This document shows positions 1 through 9,941 of a stretch of DNA of 64,000 nt, piece by piece (positions within the stretch are counted from its first letter, which is position 1; each line of letters opens with the position of its first letter). Location of the stretch: assembly GCF_025351285.1 (NCBI RefSeq), contig NZ_JANXWG010000048.1, positions 30,967 through 94,966 of the forward strand. The letters are read 5' to 3'. The stretch is from Novosphingobium sp. GTDB lineage: Bacteria > Pseudomonadota > Alphaproteobacteria > Sphingomonadales > Sphingomonadaceae. Under the pieces are notes generated by a model that was given only the letters and a program-made list of their open reading frames with translations, was not told where the DNA came from and ran no database searches. Made by a program: the position numbers and the translations under genes.

Positions 1-2
1 CG

Positions 3-1202
3 CCCGAAGTGGCGGACCAGGTTGCGCGCGAGTTGCCGCGCGAACTGGCGCACCAACTCGCAATCGAAACCGCGCGCGAGATGGCGCGCCAGATGGCGCC
101 GAGGCTGGCGCAACGGCTGCTTCACGAACGCGATCTGGAGCGGCTCGTGCAGGGTCCTGCTCGTGACAGTGCGGTTCGCCAGCCGGCGTTTCTGCGCGGG
201 ACCGAACGCGGAGCGGTCCGTCGGCTGGCGTTAGTGCGCGGGTCGGCACCGTCGGTGGGCAGGGGGCGGCAATCGACCGAACCGGACGCAAGTCCACCGG
301 AAGGCGCGGATTACCAATCGTTCCGGCTGGCGGCGGGTGTCACAGCCACTGTCGCCGGGACTGCCACCGTTGCCGGGGCTGCCACCGTCGCCGGAGCTGC
401 CGCGGTGCCCGCTGCCACGCCCGCCGCACCGCCGCCGCGCAAGGGGAGCTGGTTGGCGATGCTGCCCGAATTGCTGCTCCATCCGGGCCGGGCACGCCAG
501 ACGCTCGCGCAGAACGGCCGATCGATCAGCCCCAGCCCGCGCTTTTCCGGCGATGCGTGGTTCCTGCAACGCGGCGGCAGCTATGCCAGCGCAACGCCCG
601 CAACGCCGTTGGTGGCGGGCACGCCGGGCTATGGCGGCAGCCAGTCGGGCGCGGTGCTGCTCTATCGCCTGTTCCTCGAAGACCCGCACCGGCTGAGCGT
701 GTTCCTGCGCGCGACGAGCGCGACGAACACGCCCGACCGCGAGGCCACGCTGGGCTTGTCGGCGCGCCCGATCGGCTCGATCCCGATCGTGCTCCAGGCT
801 GAAGCGCGGCTGCAAAGCGATGGCAACGGCACCCGTGTGCGGCCGGCAGTGCAGGCGGTCAGCCAGTTTCCGCCGATCTCGCTGCCACTGGGCCTGCGTG
901 GTGAAGCCTATGCGGCGGGAGGGTATGTCGGTGGTCACGGAGCGACGCCGTTTTACGATGCGCAAGGCGTGGTCGATCACCACCTGTTTGGGATCGGTTC
1001 CAACGCCGATGTGCGGATCGGCGGCGGCGCCTGGGCAGGCGGGCAGAAGGGTGTCGGCCGGGTCGATGTGGGCCCGCGCGCTTCGGTGTCGTTCCGGGTC
1101 AAGCGCATCGGCGTGCGCGCTGCGGTCGATTATCGGGCGCGTGTGGCAGGCCACGCGGCCCCGGGCAGCGGCCCCGCGTTCACGCTATCCGCAGGTTTTT
1201 GA
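3..1202 (+). CDS. Putative outer-membrane beta-barrel protein, 5' end outside the window
   Basis: The frame is open to the left window edge (in-frame CCC GAA precede the GTG at 9), so the true start probably lies upstream. The visible N-terminus is an Arg/Ala/Glu-rich amphipathic stretch (REMARQMAPRLAQRL), followed by a low-complexity linker with repeated TVAGA units near residue 115 and then prolines. From about residue 180 the sequence alternates polar and hydrophobic residues with many Gly and Tyr and ends in Phe (TLSAGF). That pattern is typical of an outer-membrane barrel whose terminal strand carries the BAM recognition residue. I do not recognise a named family; an outer-membrane role is an inference. 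No RBS can be judged. Confidence 0.5.
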   Translation, partial: PEVADQVARELPRELAHQLAIETAREMARQMAPRLAQRLLHERDLERLVQGPARDSAVRQPAFLRGTERGAVRRLALVRGSAPSVGRGRQSTEPDASPPEGADYQSFRLAAGVTATVAGTATVAGAATVAGAAAVPAATPAAPPPRKGSWLAMLPELLLHPGRARQTLAQNGRSISPSPRFSGDAWFLQRGGSYASATPATPLVAGTPGYGGSQSGAVLLYRLFLEDPHRLSVFLRATSATNTPDREATLGLSARPIGSIPIVLQAEARLQSDGNGTRVRPAVQAVSQFPPISLPLGLRGEAYAAGGYVGGHGATPFYDAQGVVDHHLFGIGSNADVRIGGGAWAGGQKGVGRVDVGPRASVSFRVKRIGVRAAVDYRARVAGHAAPGSGPAFTLSAGF

Positions 1203-1308
1203 AGCGATCTGGTCACGATTGCACGGTTGGCGTTTGCATGGAGGGGAGGGGCCGTTAGGGTTCGGCATGGCACCGTGTCCACGCCGGTGGACCAAACTAG
1301 GCCTGCTT

Positions 1309-2223
1309 ATGGACGTTTATCTTCCCATCGCCAATCTCTCGGTCAACGGGCTGGTCATCGTTGCGCTCGGCGCGCTGACGGGGGTGCTCTCGGGGATGTT
1401 TGGCGTGGGCGGCGGTTTCCTGACCACGCCGCTGATGATCTTCTACGGCATCCCGCCGACGGTGGCGGCCGCCTCGGCCGCCAGCCAGGTCACGGGCGCG
1501 AGCGTTTCGGGCGCCTTCGCGCATGCGCGGCGCAACGGGATCGATTACCAGATGGGCGCGGTATTGGTGGCGGGCGGCGTGCTCGGCACCGGGATCGGTG
1601 CGGTGCTGTTCCGCGTGCTCCAGGCGCTCGGGCAGATCGATACCGTCATCAACATTCTCTATGTGGTGATGCTCGGCGGGATCGGCGGGCTGATGGCGCA
1701 CGAATCGATCGGCACCTTGCGTGCGCAACGCTCGGGCGTGCCGATCCCGCCGCGCAAGCGCCGGCACCATCCGCTGGTAGCGAGCCTGCCGCTGCGCTGG
1801 CGGTTTTATCGTTCGGGGCTTTATATCTCGCCACTGGCACCGCTGCTGCTGGGCACGTTCACCGGCGTGCTGACGATGCTGATGGGCGTCGGCGGCGGGT
1901 TCATCCTGGTGCCGGCGATGCTCTATATCCTGGGCATGAGCGTGAATGTGGTGGTCGGCACGTCGCTGTTCCAGATCCTGTTCGTGACGATGGCCACCAC
2001 GATGATGCATGCGCTGACGACCAAGGCGGTGGATATCGTGCTGGCGGTGATGCTGCTGATCGGTTCGGTGTCGGGCGCGCAAGTCGGCGCGCAGTTCGCG
2101 CAGAAGGCCAAGCCCGAAGTATTGCGGCTGATCCTGGCGGTGATTGTGCTGGCGGTGGCGATGCGGATGGCGCTGGGGCTCGGCTACCGGCCCGACGAGA
2201 TTTATACGGTGGTTACGCGGTGA
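1309..2223 (+). CDS. Sulfite exporter TauE/SafE family membrane protein
   Basis: This 304-residue inner-membrane permease of the TauE/SafE (DUF81) family is predicted to move sulfur-containing or other small organic anions; the substrate is unknown. The internal duplication of the family is visible: a glycine-rich GVGGGF motif at about residues 32-37 (SGMFGVGGGFLTTP) recurs at about 193-198 (LMGVGGGFILVP), each inside a hydrophobic segment. ATG 1309 was chosen because it opens directly into the first membrane helix, whereas the longer ORF upstream overlaps the preceding gene. The stop overlaps the next gene by 4 nt (GTGA), so the two are probably translationally coupled. Confidence 0.9.
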   Translation: MDVYLPIANLSVNGLVIVALGALTGVLSGMFGVGGGFLTTPLMIFYGIPPTVAAASAASQVTGASVSGAFAHARRNGIDYQMGAVLVAGGVLGTGIGAVLFRVLQALGQIDTVINILYVVMLGGIGGLMAHESIGTLRAQRSGVPIPPRKRRHHPLVASLPLRWRFYRSGLYISPLAPLLLGTFTGVLTMLMGVGGGFILVPAMLYILGMSVNVVVGTSLFQILFVTMATTMMHALTTKAVDIVLAVMLLIGSVSGAQVGAQFAQKAKPEVLRLILAVIVLAVAMRMALGLGYRPDEIYTVVTR

Positions 2224-2972
2224 AGGGATTCTTGCTGCTGCTGGCCGCGATCTTCCTGCTCGGCGCGCGGGCGCCGATCCTCGTGCCCGAAGTGTCGCAG
2301 CACGAAGTGCTGGTGCAGCAGGGCTTTACCGGCGCCGATCTGCTGCTGTTCGGCGCGATCCTGACGCCCGAGGGTGCGCGCGCGGCGCAGGATTACGATA
2401 TCGTGGTGGTGCTCGAAGGCCCGCCCCAGTCGATCGTACTGCGCGAAAAGCGCAAGGTTGCGGGCATCTGGGTCAACGTGGAAAACACCGAATTTCGTTC
2501 GGCGCCCGCCTTCTACGCGGTTGCGGCGTCGCGTCCGATCCGCAAGATCGTCGACGACAAGACCGCGGCGATTTACGAATTGGGGCTCGATCGGTTGCAG
2601 CTTTCGCCGATCGGGGTGATCGAACCGGCAATGCAGGCGCGGTTTTCGTCGGGGCTGGTCGATCTGATGCGCCGCCAGGCGCTGTACCAGCAGAACGACG
2701 CCGGCGTGACGATCAGCGAACAGGTGCTGTACCAGGCGCGCATCCACCTGCCCTCGCGCGTGCAGACCGGAACCTACACGGCCGAGACGTTCGCGATCAG
2801 CCAGGGCAAAGTGGTCGCATCGGGGCTCACGCACGTCACCGTCAGCAAGCAGGGTTTCGAACGCTTCGTGGCGGTGGCATCGCAGCGCCGCTCTCTGATC
2901 TACGGGCTGTTCGCGGTGGTGCTGTCGGTGGGAATGGGCTGGCTGGCCGGGCGGCTGTTCGCGCTTATTTGA
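2220..2972 (+). CDS. TIGR02186 family (Alph_Pro_TM) putative transmembrane protein
   Basis: A 250-residue protein starting at GTG 2220, which overlaps the TauE stop codon. It has an N-terminal hydrophobic signal/anchor (KGFLLLLAAIFLLGARA), a periplasmic-looking central region and one C-terminal membrane helix (about residues 226-250). The sequence matches the alphaproteobacterial Alph_Pro_TM family, which is usually found next to a TauE/SafE permease as here. The biochemical function is unknown; an accessory role for the permease is inferred from the conserved pairing and the overlap. Confidence 0.85.
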   Translation: MKGFLLLLAAIFLLGARAPILVPEVSQHEVLVQQGFTGADLLLFGAILTPEGARAAQDYDIVVVLEGPPQSIVLREKRKVAGIWVNVENTEFRSAPAFYAVAASRPIRKIVDDKTAAIYELGLDRLQLSPIGVIEPAMQARFSSGLVDLMRRQALYQQNDAGVTISEQVLYQARIHLPSRVQTGTYTAETFAISQGKVVASGLTHVTVSKQGFERFVAVASQRRSLIYGLFAVVLSVGMGWLAGRLFALI

Positions 2973-3081
2973 ACTGCACCAGTGCTCGGTTCTCTGGCTG
3001 AAACGATAGATTATCCCGTTTTTAACCGTTCGGGCCTTAGCGTTTGCTGTGGTGCCATCGTGGCGCCTGGGGTCGCTTGCA

Positions 3082-4821
3082 ATGAACGATATGGCCAATG
3101 GCGGGATCAACGGCGGGGGCTTCGGCGCTGCCGATCCTGCGCAATGCGTCGAAGTTGCCGCGCCGCATGTGGCACCACCGAACCGTTCGATCGGGTATAT
3201 GTCCGATGGCACCTTGCCGATCGGCGAAGTGCTCGAAATCAGCGGCGCCGGCAGCCGTGTAGCGATCGATCTCGAGGCCTTGCGCAGCTATGCCGATGAG
3301 GCAGATCCCTCGTTGGTCCAGGCCGGGCAAGTCGGCAGCCTCGTCAAGATCCAGGTCGGCAACCGCTGGCTGGTCGCCAATATCCGCACGCAGGTGCTCG
3401 ATTCGCGAATGAAATCGCTTGAAGGCGGGGGTGGTATCACCGCCGAAGTCGATTTCCTTGGCGAAGGGCAGCAGGAACGGCTGACCGGGCGAATTTATGG
3501 CTTCCGCCGCGGTGTCACGCGCTATCCGGTGCCGGGCACGCCGATCTACCCTGCCACCACCGCCGAACTGCGCCAGATCTACGCCAGCGACGGCGGCGCC
3601 ACGATCAAGATCGGCACGGTGTTTCCCTCGGCCGATATCCGCGCGACGTTGCAGGTCGACAACATGCTGGGCAAGCACTTCGCACTGCTCGGTTCGACCG
3701 GCACCGGCAAGTCCACTGCGGCCGCACTGATCCTGCACCGCATCTGCGAACTGGCCCCCGAGGGCCATATTCTGATGATCGACCCGCACGGCGAATATCC
3801 CGAAGCGTTCCGCGACGTGGGCCACCTGCTCGACGTATCGAACTTGCAGATGCCGTACTGGCTGATGAATTTCGAGGAACACTGCGAAGTGTTCGTGACG
3901 ATGACCGGGGGTGAGCGCCAGGTCGATATCGACATCCTGGCCAAGTGCCTGCTGCAGGCGCGGATGAAGAACCGGCTGGCCGAGCAATTGGGCCGGATCA
4001 CCGTCGATTCGCCGATCCCGTACCTGCTTTCGGACCTGCTCAACATCCTCAACAACGAAATGGGCAAACTCGACAAGGCGTCGAGCTCGATTCCGTACAT
4101 GCGGGTCAAGACCAAGATCGAGGAGCTGCGCGCCGATCCGCGCTACCAGTTCATGTTTTCGGGCATGCTGGTGGGCGACACGATGGTCGAATTCATCGCC
4201 AAGATCTTTCGCATGCCTGCCAACGGCAAGCCGATCTCGATCATCGACGTGTCGGGCGTGCCGAGTGAAATCACCTCGACCGTGGTCGCGGTGCTGAGCC
4301 GGCTGGCGTTCGATTACGCGATCTGGGCGCGCGGCGGCGATGTCCGGCCTGTGCTGCTGGTGTGCGAGGAAGCGCACCGATACATTCCCAGCGAACGCAA
4401 CGCCGATGGGTCTTCGGTTGGCCGCATCCTGTCGCGGATTGCTAAGGAAGGCCGCAAGTACGGCATTTCGCTGGGCCTGATCACGCAGCGTCCGTCGGAC
4501 CTGGCCGAAGGCGTGCTGTCGCAGTGCGGCACGATCATCTCGATGCGATTGAACAACGAACGCGACCAGGCGTTCGTCAAGGCGGCGATGCCCGAAGGAT
4601 CGCGCGGGTTCCTCGATTCGATCCAGGCGCTGCGCAACCGCGAATGCATCATCTGCGGCGAAGGCGTACCGATCCCGATCCGCGCGACTTTCGACGATCT
4701 TGAACCCAACAAGCGTCCGGCATCGAGCGATCCGTCGTTCACCCTGCTGTGGAATCGGCGTGGCGGCGAGGAAAACGCGGTGGCGCGGACCGTGATGCGC
4801 TGGCGTTCGCAGGTGCGTTGA
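3082..4821 (+). CDS. HerA-type DUF87 ATP-binding protein
   Basis: A 579-residue P-loop ATPase of the HerA/DUF87 class, related to hexameric DNA translocases. It has an N-terminal HerA-like barrel region (about residues 30-190), a Walker A motif GSTGTGKST at about 204-212, a Walker B-like VCEEAHRY at about 426-433, and a downstream sensor region (LITQRPSDL, about 467). The ORF opens at a GTG (3049), but ATG 3082 is preferred because the conserved sequence starts after it. It stands alone and is followed by a strong hairpin terminator. Bacterial members often act with NurA nuclease, but no nurA is present nearby, so the partner and role are uncertain. Confidence 0.85.
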   Translation: MNDMANGGINGGGFGAADPAQCVEVAAPHVAPPNRSIGYMSDGTLPIGEVLEISGAGSRVAIDLEALRSYADEADPSLVQAGQVGSLVKIQVGNRWLVANIRTQVLDSRMKSLEGGGGITAEVDFLGEGQQERLTGRIYGFRRGVTRYPVPGTPIYPATTAELRQIYASDGGATIKIGTVFPSADIRATLQVDNMLGKHFALLGSTGTGKSTAAALILHRICELAPEGHILMIDPHGEYPEAFRDVGHLLDVSNLQMPYWLMNFEEHCEVFVTMTGGERQVDIDILAKCLLQARMKNRLAEQLGRITVDSPIPYLLSDLLNILNNEMGKLDKASSSIPYMRVKTKIEELRADPRYQFMFSGMLVGDTMVEFIAKIFRMPANGKPISIIDVSGVPSEITSTVVAVLSRLAFDYAIWARGGDVRPVLLVCEEAHRYIPSERNADGSSVGRILSRIAKEGRKYGISLGLITQRPSDLAEGVLSQCGTIISMRLNNERDQAFVKAAMPEGSRGFLDSIQALRNRECIICGEGVPIPIRATFDDLEPNKRPASSDPSFTLLWNRRGGEENAVARTVMRWRSQVR

Positions 4822-4847
4822 GCGGCAAGGTCTTGCTCATTGCCCTA

Positions 4848-4896
4848 GGGTCCAGACCCATTCGGATCACGCGTGATCTGAATGGGTTTTGACCCT
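4848..4896 (+). terminator. Strong stem-loop terminator between convergent herA-like gene and nadB
   Basis: A 15-bp stem pairs ACCCATTCGGATCAC with GTGATCTGAATGGGT (one G-U pair) around a 2-nt loop. An outer AGGGTC/GACCCT pair encloses it. A TTTT run follows the stem on the plus strand and an AAAA-containing side gives a weaker U-tract on the minus strand. It starts 26 nt after the herA-like stop and reaches into the nadB stop, so it probably serves both genes. Confidence 0.8.
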
Positions 4897-6523
4897 ATGG
4901 AACCAAAATCGTGTCGCGCGCGGCCGGGTCGGTTTGTGGATAATCGGCGTTGTAGTGGAGCCCGCGGCTTTCGTGGCGGGCGCGGGCGGATTTCACGATC
5001 AGTTCGGCGGTCTGGTGCAGGTTGCGCAGTTCGATCAGGTCGGCGGTGACGCGGAAGTTGCTGTAGTATTCGGCGATTTCGTCGCGCAGCAACTGGATGC
5101 GGTGCGCCGCGCGTTCCAGCCGCTTGTTGGTGCGCACGATGCCGACGTAGTTCCACATGAACCGGCGCAGTTCGGTCCAGGTCTGCTTGATCACCACTTC
5201 TTCGTCCGAATCGGCGACACGACTTTCGTCCCAGGCGCGGATTGCGGGCGGTTCGCTGAAGCTGTCCCAGCGCGCAAGGATATCGTTGGCGGCAGCATCG
5301 CCGAACACGAAGCATTCGAGCAGCGAGTTCGAGGCCAGCCGGTTGGCGCCGTGCAAGCCGCTTTCGGAACATTCGCCCACGGCGTAGAGACCGAACAGGT
5401 CGGCGCGGCCGGCCAGGTCGATCAGCACGCCGCCGCACGTGTAATGCTGTGCGGGCACGACCGGAATCGGCTCTTTCGTCATGTCGATACCCAGGCCCAA
5501 CAGCCGTTCGTAGATCGTCGGGAAGTGGTGGCGGACGAATTCGGGCGGTTTGTGGCTGATATCGAGGTGAACGTAGTCGAGCCCCAGCCGCTTGATTTCG
5601 TGGTCGATCGCGCGCGCCACCACGTCGCGCGGGGCCAGTTCCTCGCGCGGATCGAAGCGCGGCATGAAGCGTTCACCGGTTTCCGGGTTCTTGAGCAAGC
5701 CGCCTTCGCCGCGCACCGCTTCGGTGATCAGGAAGTTCTTGACCTCCAGATTGTAGAGGCAGGTCGGGTGGAACTGCATGAATTCCATATTCGAGATGCG
5801 GCACCCCGCGCGCCACGCCATCGCGATGCCGTCGCCGGTGGCGCCACGCGGGGCGGTGCTGAACAGATAGGTGCGCCCGGCGCCGCCGGTGGCCAGGATC
5901 GTCGCGCGCGCGGTCAGGCATTCGACTCTGCCAGCGCTTGGGCCCGAGCCCGTATCGAGCGCATAGACGCCCCACACGCGGCGTTCTCCCGCCGGATCGA
6001 TGCGGTGGCGATCGGTGACCAGATCGATCGCGGCCATGTCGGGGCGCAGCGTGATATTGGGGTGCGCGTGCGCCGCCTTGAGCAGCGCTTGCTGCACCGC
6101 CCAGCCGGTCGCATCGTCGACATGGACGATGCGGCGGTGCGAATGCCCGCCTTCACGCGTGAGGTGGAGCGCGCCGCTCCCGCCGGTGGGTGAACTGCCG
6201 ACAGAGCCGCTGGTGGCATCATCGAGATTGAACGGCACGCCCAGGTCTGCCAGCCGCTCGATCGCAACGGGGGCATTCTCGACCACGAATTCGACCGTTT
6301 CGCGCCGGTTTAGCCCGCCGCCGGCCACCATCGTGTCGCGGATGTGGTCTTCGAAGGTATCGCCCTTGTCGAGCACTGCGGCGATGCCGCCTTGCGCCCA
6401 TGCGGTGGAGCCGGCGTCGAGCGCGCCTTTGGCCAGCACCAGCACGCGGCATTTTTCGGCCAGCACCAGCGCGGCGGTGAGCCCGGCCGCGCCCGAACCC
6501 ACAATCAGCACGTCATGGCTCAT
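4895..6523 (-). CDS. nadB: L-aspartate oxidase NadB
   Basis: A cytoplasmic flavoenzyme of about 542 residues that oxidises L-aspartate to iminoaspartate, the first step of de novo NAD synthesis. The N-terminal FAD dinucleotide motif VGSGAAGL follows the start directly. The succinate dehydrogenase/fumarate reductase-like fold is recognisable (TGGAGRTYLFSTAPRGATGDG, HPTCLY, PAQHYTCGG, GLYAVGE). The ATG at 6523 (MSHDVLIVG) is preferred over the longer ORF start because it begins just before the FAD strand. nadA and nadC are not in the window, so nadB is separated from the usual partners. Confidence 0.95.
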   Translation of the reverse strand: MSHDVLIVGSGAAGLTAALVLAEKCRVLVLAKGALDAGSTAWAQGGIAAVLDKGDTFEDHIRDTMVAGGGLNRRETVEFVVENAPVAIERLADLGVPFNLDDATSGSVGSSPTGGSGALHLTREGGHSHRRIVHVDDATGWAVQQALLKAAHAHPNITLRPDMAAIDLVTDRHRIDPAGERRVWGVYALDTGSGPSAGRVECLTARATILATGGAGRTYLFSTAPRGATGDGIAMAWRAGCRISNMEFMQFHPTCLYNLEVKNFLITEAVRGEGGLLKNPETGERFMPRFDPREELAPRDVVARAIDHEIKRLGLDYVHLDISHKPPEFVRHHFPTIYERLLGLGIDMTKEPIPVVPAQHYTCGGVLIDLAGRADLFGLYAVGECSESGLHGANRLASNSLLECFVFGDAAANDILARWDSFSEPPAIRAWDESRVADSDEEVVIKQTWTELRRFMWNYVGIVRTNKRLERAAHRIQLLRDEIAEYYSNFRVTADLIELRNLHQTAELIVKSARARHESRGLHYNADYPQTDPAARDTILVP

Positions 6524-6736
6524 ACCGCGGCTAAACCGTGGTGGCACCGGCAGGCGCGGGGTGGTATTCTAGGGGCAAGTACGGATCTTGGCATCGCTTC
6601 ATCATGGCGGCTTTGGTCGGCGGCGCAAGCCGTGGCGTACGCGGATGCGGGAGCGAAGCGCCTGATCGGCCCTAAATTGATGGCCGAAGTCACTTTAATT
6701 CCTCGCTGTTTGTGCAGCGCGACCGTGGATATTGCC

Positions 6737-6901
6737 ATGCGCTTCAAAATTCCGATCTGCATCCTCGATCATCATCGACCTGACCGCGACGCGGTTCGCT
6801 GGGATGGGCTTTCCTATCTCGGCACCTGCTGGGCGTGCAGCAAGCCGATTCGGCGCGATAGCAAGGGGCGGTGGCGCGGGACCGAACTGCACGCGCGCTG
6901 A
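6737..6901 (+). CDS. Small zinc-ribbon-like protein (first of a tandem pair)
   Basis: A 54-residue basic protein. It carries a CxxC pair (CWACSKPIRR) and an upstream HHRPDR element shared with the neighbouring small gene at 6951. Similar short proteins with a HRP box and one CxxCGxxI-type knuckle are common in sphingomonads. One CxxC plus His/Cys near the N-terminus could bind a metal, but this is inference. The ATG follows a 213-bp gap from the divergent nadB start. Function unknown. Confidence 0.6.
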   Translation: MRFKIPICILDHHRPDRDAVRWDGLSYLGTCWACSKPIRRDSKGRWRGTELHAR

Positions 6902-6950
6902 ACTCGAATTTCTGATTGTCGTCCGCACAAACTCCCGGCAAGGTCCATCC

Positions 6951-7105
6951 GTGTTCAACAACCTGCTCTGCATGATCAACCGGCACCGCCCGACGCGCAA
7001 CAAAGTGCGGCATCGGGGCAATACCTACACCAGCGTGTGCCGTTACTGCCACCACGAGATCGAGCGACGGCGCGCCAAAGTGTGGGTCCGGCGCAAGGAT
7101 CTGCC

Positions 7106-7109
<4 letters not shown>
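6951..7109 (+). CDS. Small zinc-ribbon-like protein (second of a tandem pair)
   Basis: A 52-residue basic protein starting at GTG 6951 and ending at TAG 7107-7109. It shares the pattern C-x-hydrophobic-xx-HRP-x-R-N/D-x-V-R ... G-xx-Y-xxx-C-xx-C-xx-x-I-x-R-R with the preceding small gene, so the two look like tandem duplicates. The CRYCHHEI knuckle suggests metal binding. Its stop overlaps the stop of the convergent ABC ATPase gene through the palindrome CTAG. Function unknown. Confidence 0.55.
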
Positions 7110-8065
<956 letters not shown>

Positions 8066-8153
8066 GCGTTTGCTATTGGGGCAGGTTTGCGGGGTGGTAA
8101 AGGGGCAAGCACCGTCTGGAATCGTCCCGGCAACCCTGCTAGGGGCGCTGGCC

Positions 8154-8351
8154 ATGAACAAGCCGCCCGAAACCGTCACCGTCACAACCAACCGCGTCAG
8201 TTGCGATGGTGCCAGCGGCATCCGCTCAACCGGCGCCTACAAGCCCTCGGCACTGGGCCATCCGCGGGTGTGGCTGGAAATCGACGAGCGCGGCTACGTC
8301 GATTGCGGCTATTGCGACAAGCGCTTCGTGCTTGAGGGCGCTGCGCACTAA
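8154..8351 (+). CDS. Zinc-finger (zf-CHCC, NDUFS6-like) protein
   Basis: A 65-residue protein with the C-H-C-C ligand set of the zf-CHCC family: C17, H36 and the pair C51-x2-C54 ([10 protein letters not shown]). Alphaproteobacterial members resemble the mitochondrial complex I accessory subunit NDUFS6, so a role with respiratory complex I is likely by family knowledge but is not shown by context here. ATG 8154 ([10 protein letters not shown]) is the only start close to the conserved region. It is divergent from the ABC ATPase gene. Confidence 0.85.
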   Translation: MNKPPETVTVTTNRVSCDGASGIRSTGAYKPSALGHPRVWLEIDERGYVDCGYCDKRFVLEGAAH

Positions 8352-8364
8352 TCCTTTCGCGCGG

Positions 8365-8377
8365 GGGACTTCGTCCC
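8365..8377 (+). terminator. Short hairpin between zf-CHCC gene and tldD
   Basis: Perfect 5-bp inverted repeat GGGAC-TTC-GTCCC located 13 nt after the zf-CHCC stop and just before tldD. It has no T-run, so it may be a weak terminator or a leader element of tldD. Confidence 0.3.
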
Positions 8378-8389
8378 TATATCCCCCCG

Positions 8390-9808
8390 ATGATCGCAAC
8401 CGACCCCCGCTCGCTCCTTTACCGCCAACTCTCGCCCGAGGACGCCCAGCGCGTGACGGCCGATGCGCTGGCGCGGTGCGACGATGGCGAGCTTTACCTC
8501 CAGTATATCGCGTCCGAGGCCTTCGGCTTCGATGACGGGCGGCTGAAAACCGCAGATTATTCGCGCGATGCCGGGTTCGGGTTGCGCGGAGTGTCGGGTG
8601 AGATGACCGGCTTTGCCCACGCCAACGAAATCTCCGCCGCCGCGATCCGTCGCGCAGGCGAGACGTTGCGGCTGCTCGATCCGGCCAAGGCGTCCGCCGC
8701 CGCGCCGCCACGCCAGAACAACCGCCATCTTTATACCGATGCCTCGCCGCTCGATGCGGTGCCGTTCGAGGCCAAGGTCAAGCTGCTCGAAACGATCGAC
8801 GCCGCCGCGCGCGCACGCGATCCGCGCGTGGTGCAGGTTTCGGCCTCGCTCACCGGAAGCTGGTCGGTGATCGAGATCGTGCGCGCCGATGGCTTCGTGG
8901 CCAGTGACGTGCGCCCGTTGGTGCGGCTCAACGTGTCGATCGTGGCCGAACAGAACGGCCGCCGCGAAACCGGCACTTTCGGTATGGGCGGGCGCTGGCT
9001 TTACGACAAACTGTTCGAGGCCGAAAGCTGGAACTGCGCGATCGATGGCGCACTGCACCAGGCGCTGGTCAACCTCGAATCGGTGCCCGCGCCTGCCGGC
9101 GAGATGACCGTGCTGATCGGTGCCGGCTGGCCCGGCGTGCTGATCCACGAGGCGGTCGGGCATGGGCTAGAAGGCGATTTCAACCGCAAGGGCACCAGCG
9201 CTTTCTCGGGCCGGATCGGCGAGCGAGTGGGCGCGAAGGGCGTGACAGTGGTCGACGATGGCTCGATGCATGAACGGCGCGGCTCGTTGAGCATCGATGA
9301 CGAAGGCACGCCCACCCAGGAAAACGTGCTGATCGAGGACGGCATCCTCAAGGGCTATATGCAGGACCGGCTAAACGCGCGGCTGATGGGTGTGCCTGCC
9401 ACTGGCAACGGCCGCCGCGAAAACTACGCCCACGCGCCGATGCCACGCATGACCAACACCTTCATGCGCGGCGGCGAGGATGATCCGGCCGAACTGCTCA
9501 GCCGCGTGAAAAACGGTATCTATGCCAAGCACTTCGGCGGCGGGCAGGTCGATATCACCAGCGGCAAGTTCGTGTTCAGTTGCACCGAAGCCTACCGCGT
9601 CGAGAACGGCAAGCTGGGCGCACCGATCAAGGGCGCCACGCTGATCGGCGACGGTCCGACCGTGCTGACCCGGGTGATCGGCATCGGCAACGACATGGAA
9701 CTCGACATGGGCATCGGCGTGTGCGGCAAGGGCGGCCAAAGTGTGCCCGCTGGCGTGGGCCAGCCTACGCTGCTGATCGAGGGGCTGACTGTGGGCGGGA
9801 CGGCCTGA
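8390..9808 (+). CDS. tldD: Metalloprotease TldD
   Basis: A 472-residue cytoplasmic zinc metallopeptidase of the TldD/PmbA family. The HExxxH zinc site is visible as HEAVGHGLEGD at about residue 252. The C-terminal half carries the conserved IEDGILKGYMQDR and ENYAHAPMPRMTN regions. TldD normally works as a heterodimer with TldE/PmbA to degrade unfolded peptides and mature some peptide natural products; tldE is not in the window. ATG 8390 follows a C-rich leader with a short hairpin. Confidence 0.95.
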   Translation: MIATDPRSLLYRQLSPEDAQRVTADALARCDDGELYLQYIASEAFGFDDGRLKTADYSRDAGFGLRGVSGEMTGFAHANEISAAAIRRAGETLRLLDPAKASAAAPPRQNNRHLYTDASPLDAVPFEAKVKLLETIDAAARARDPRVVQVSASLTGSWSVIEIVRADGFVASDVRPLVRLNVSIVAEQNGRRETGTFGMGGRWLYDKLFEAESWNCAIDGALHQALVNLESVPAPAGEMTVLIGAGWPGVLIHEAVGHGLEGDFNRKGTSAFSGRIGERVGAKGVTVVDDGSMHERRGSLSIDDEGTPTQENVLIEDGILKGYMQDRLNARLMGVPATGNGRRENYAHAPMPRMTNTFMRGGEDDPAELLSRVKNGIYAKHFGGGQVDITSGKFVFSCTEAYRVENGKLGAPIKGATLIGDGPTVLTRVIGIGNDMELDMGIGVCGKGGQSVPAGVGQPTLLIEGLTVGGTA

Positions 9809-9810
9809 CA

Positions 9811-9858
9811 GGGTTCTACGCGACTGGGTTCTACGCGACTGGGCTCTACGCGACTGGG
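9811..9858 (+). repeat. Three tandem copies of a 15-bp repeat
   Basis: The unit GGGTTCTACGCGACT occurs at 9811-9825 and 9826-9840, and with one T-to-C change at 9841-9855, followed by a partial GGGCG. It starts 2 nt after the tldD stop. It lies in no supported gene. Confidence 0.9.
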
Positions 9859-9941
9859 CGCCAATTGCTCATCGCCGGTTCAGCGACTCCATGATACGAT
9901 TATCAGGCTGGATTCGATCTTTCCGGACAGGAGCGCAGATC

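Noticed and set aside
9811-9858. CRISPR array
   Set aside because: The units are directly adjacent with no spacers and only three 15-bp copies exist.
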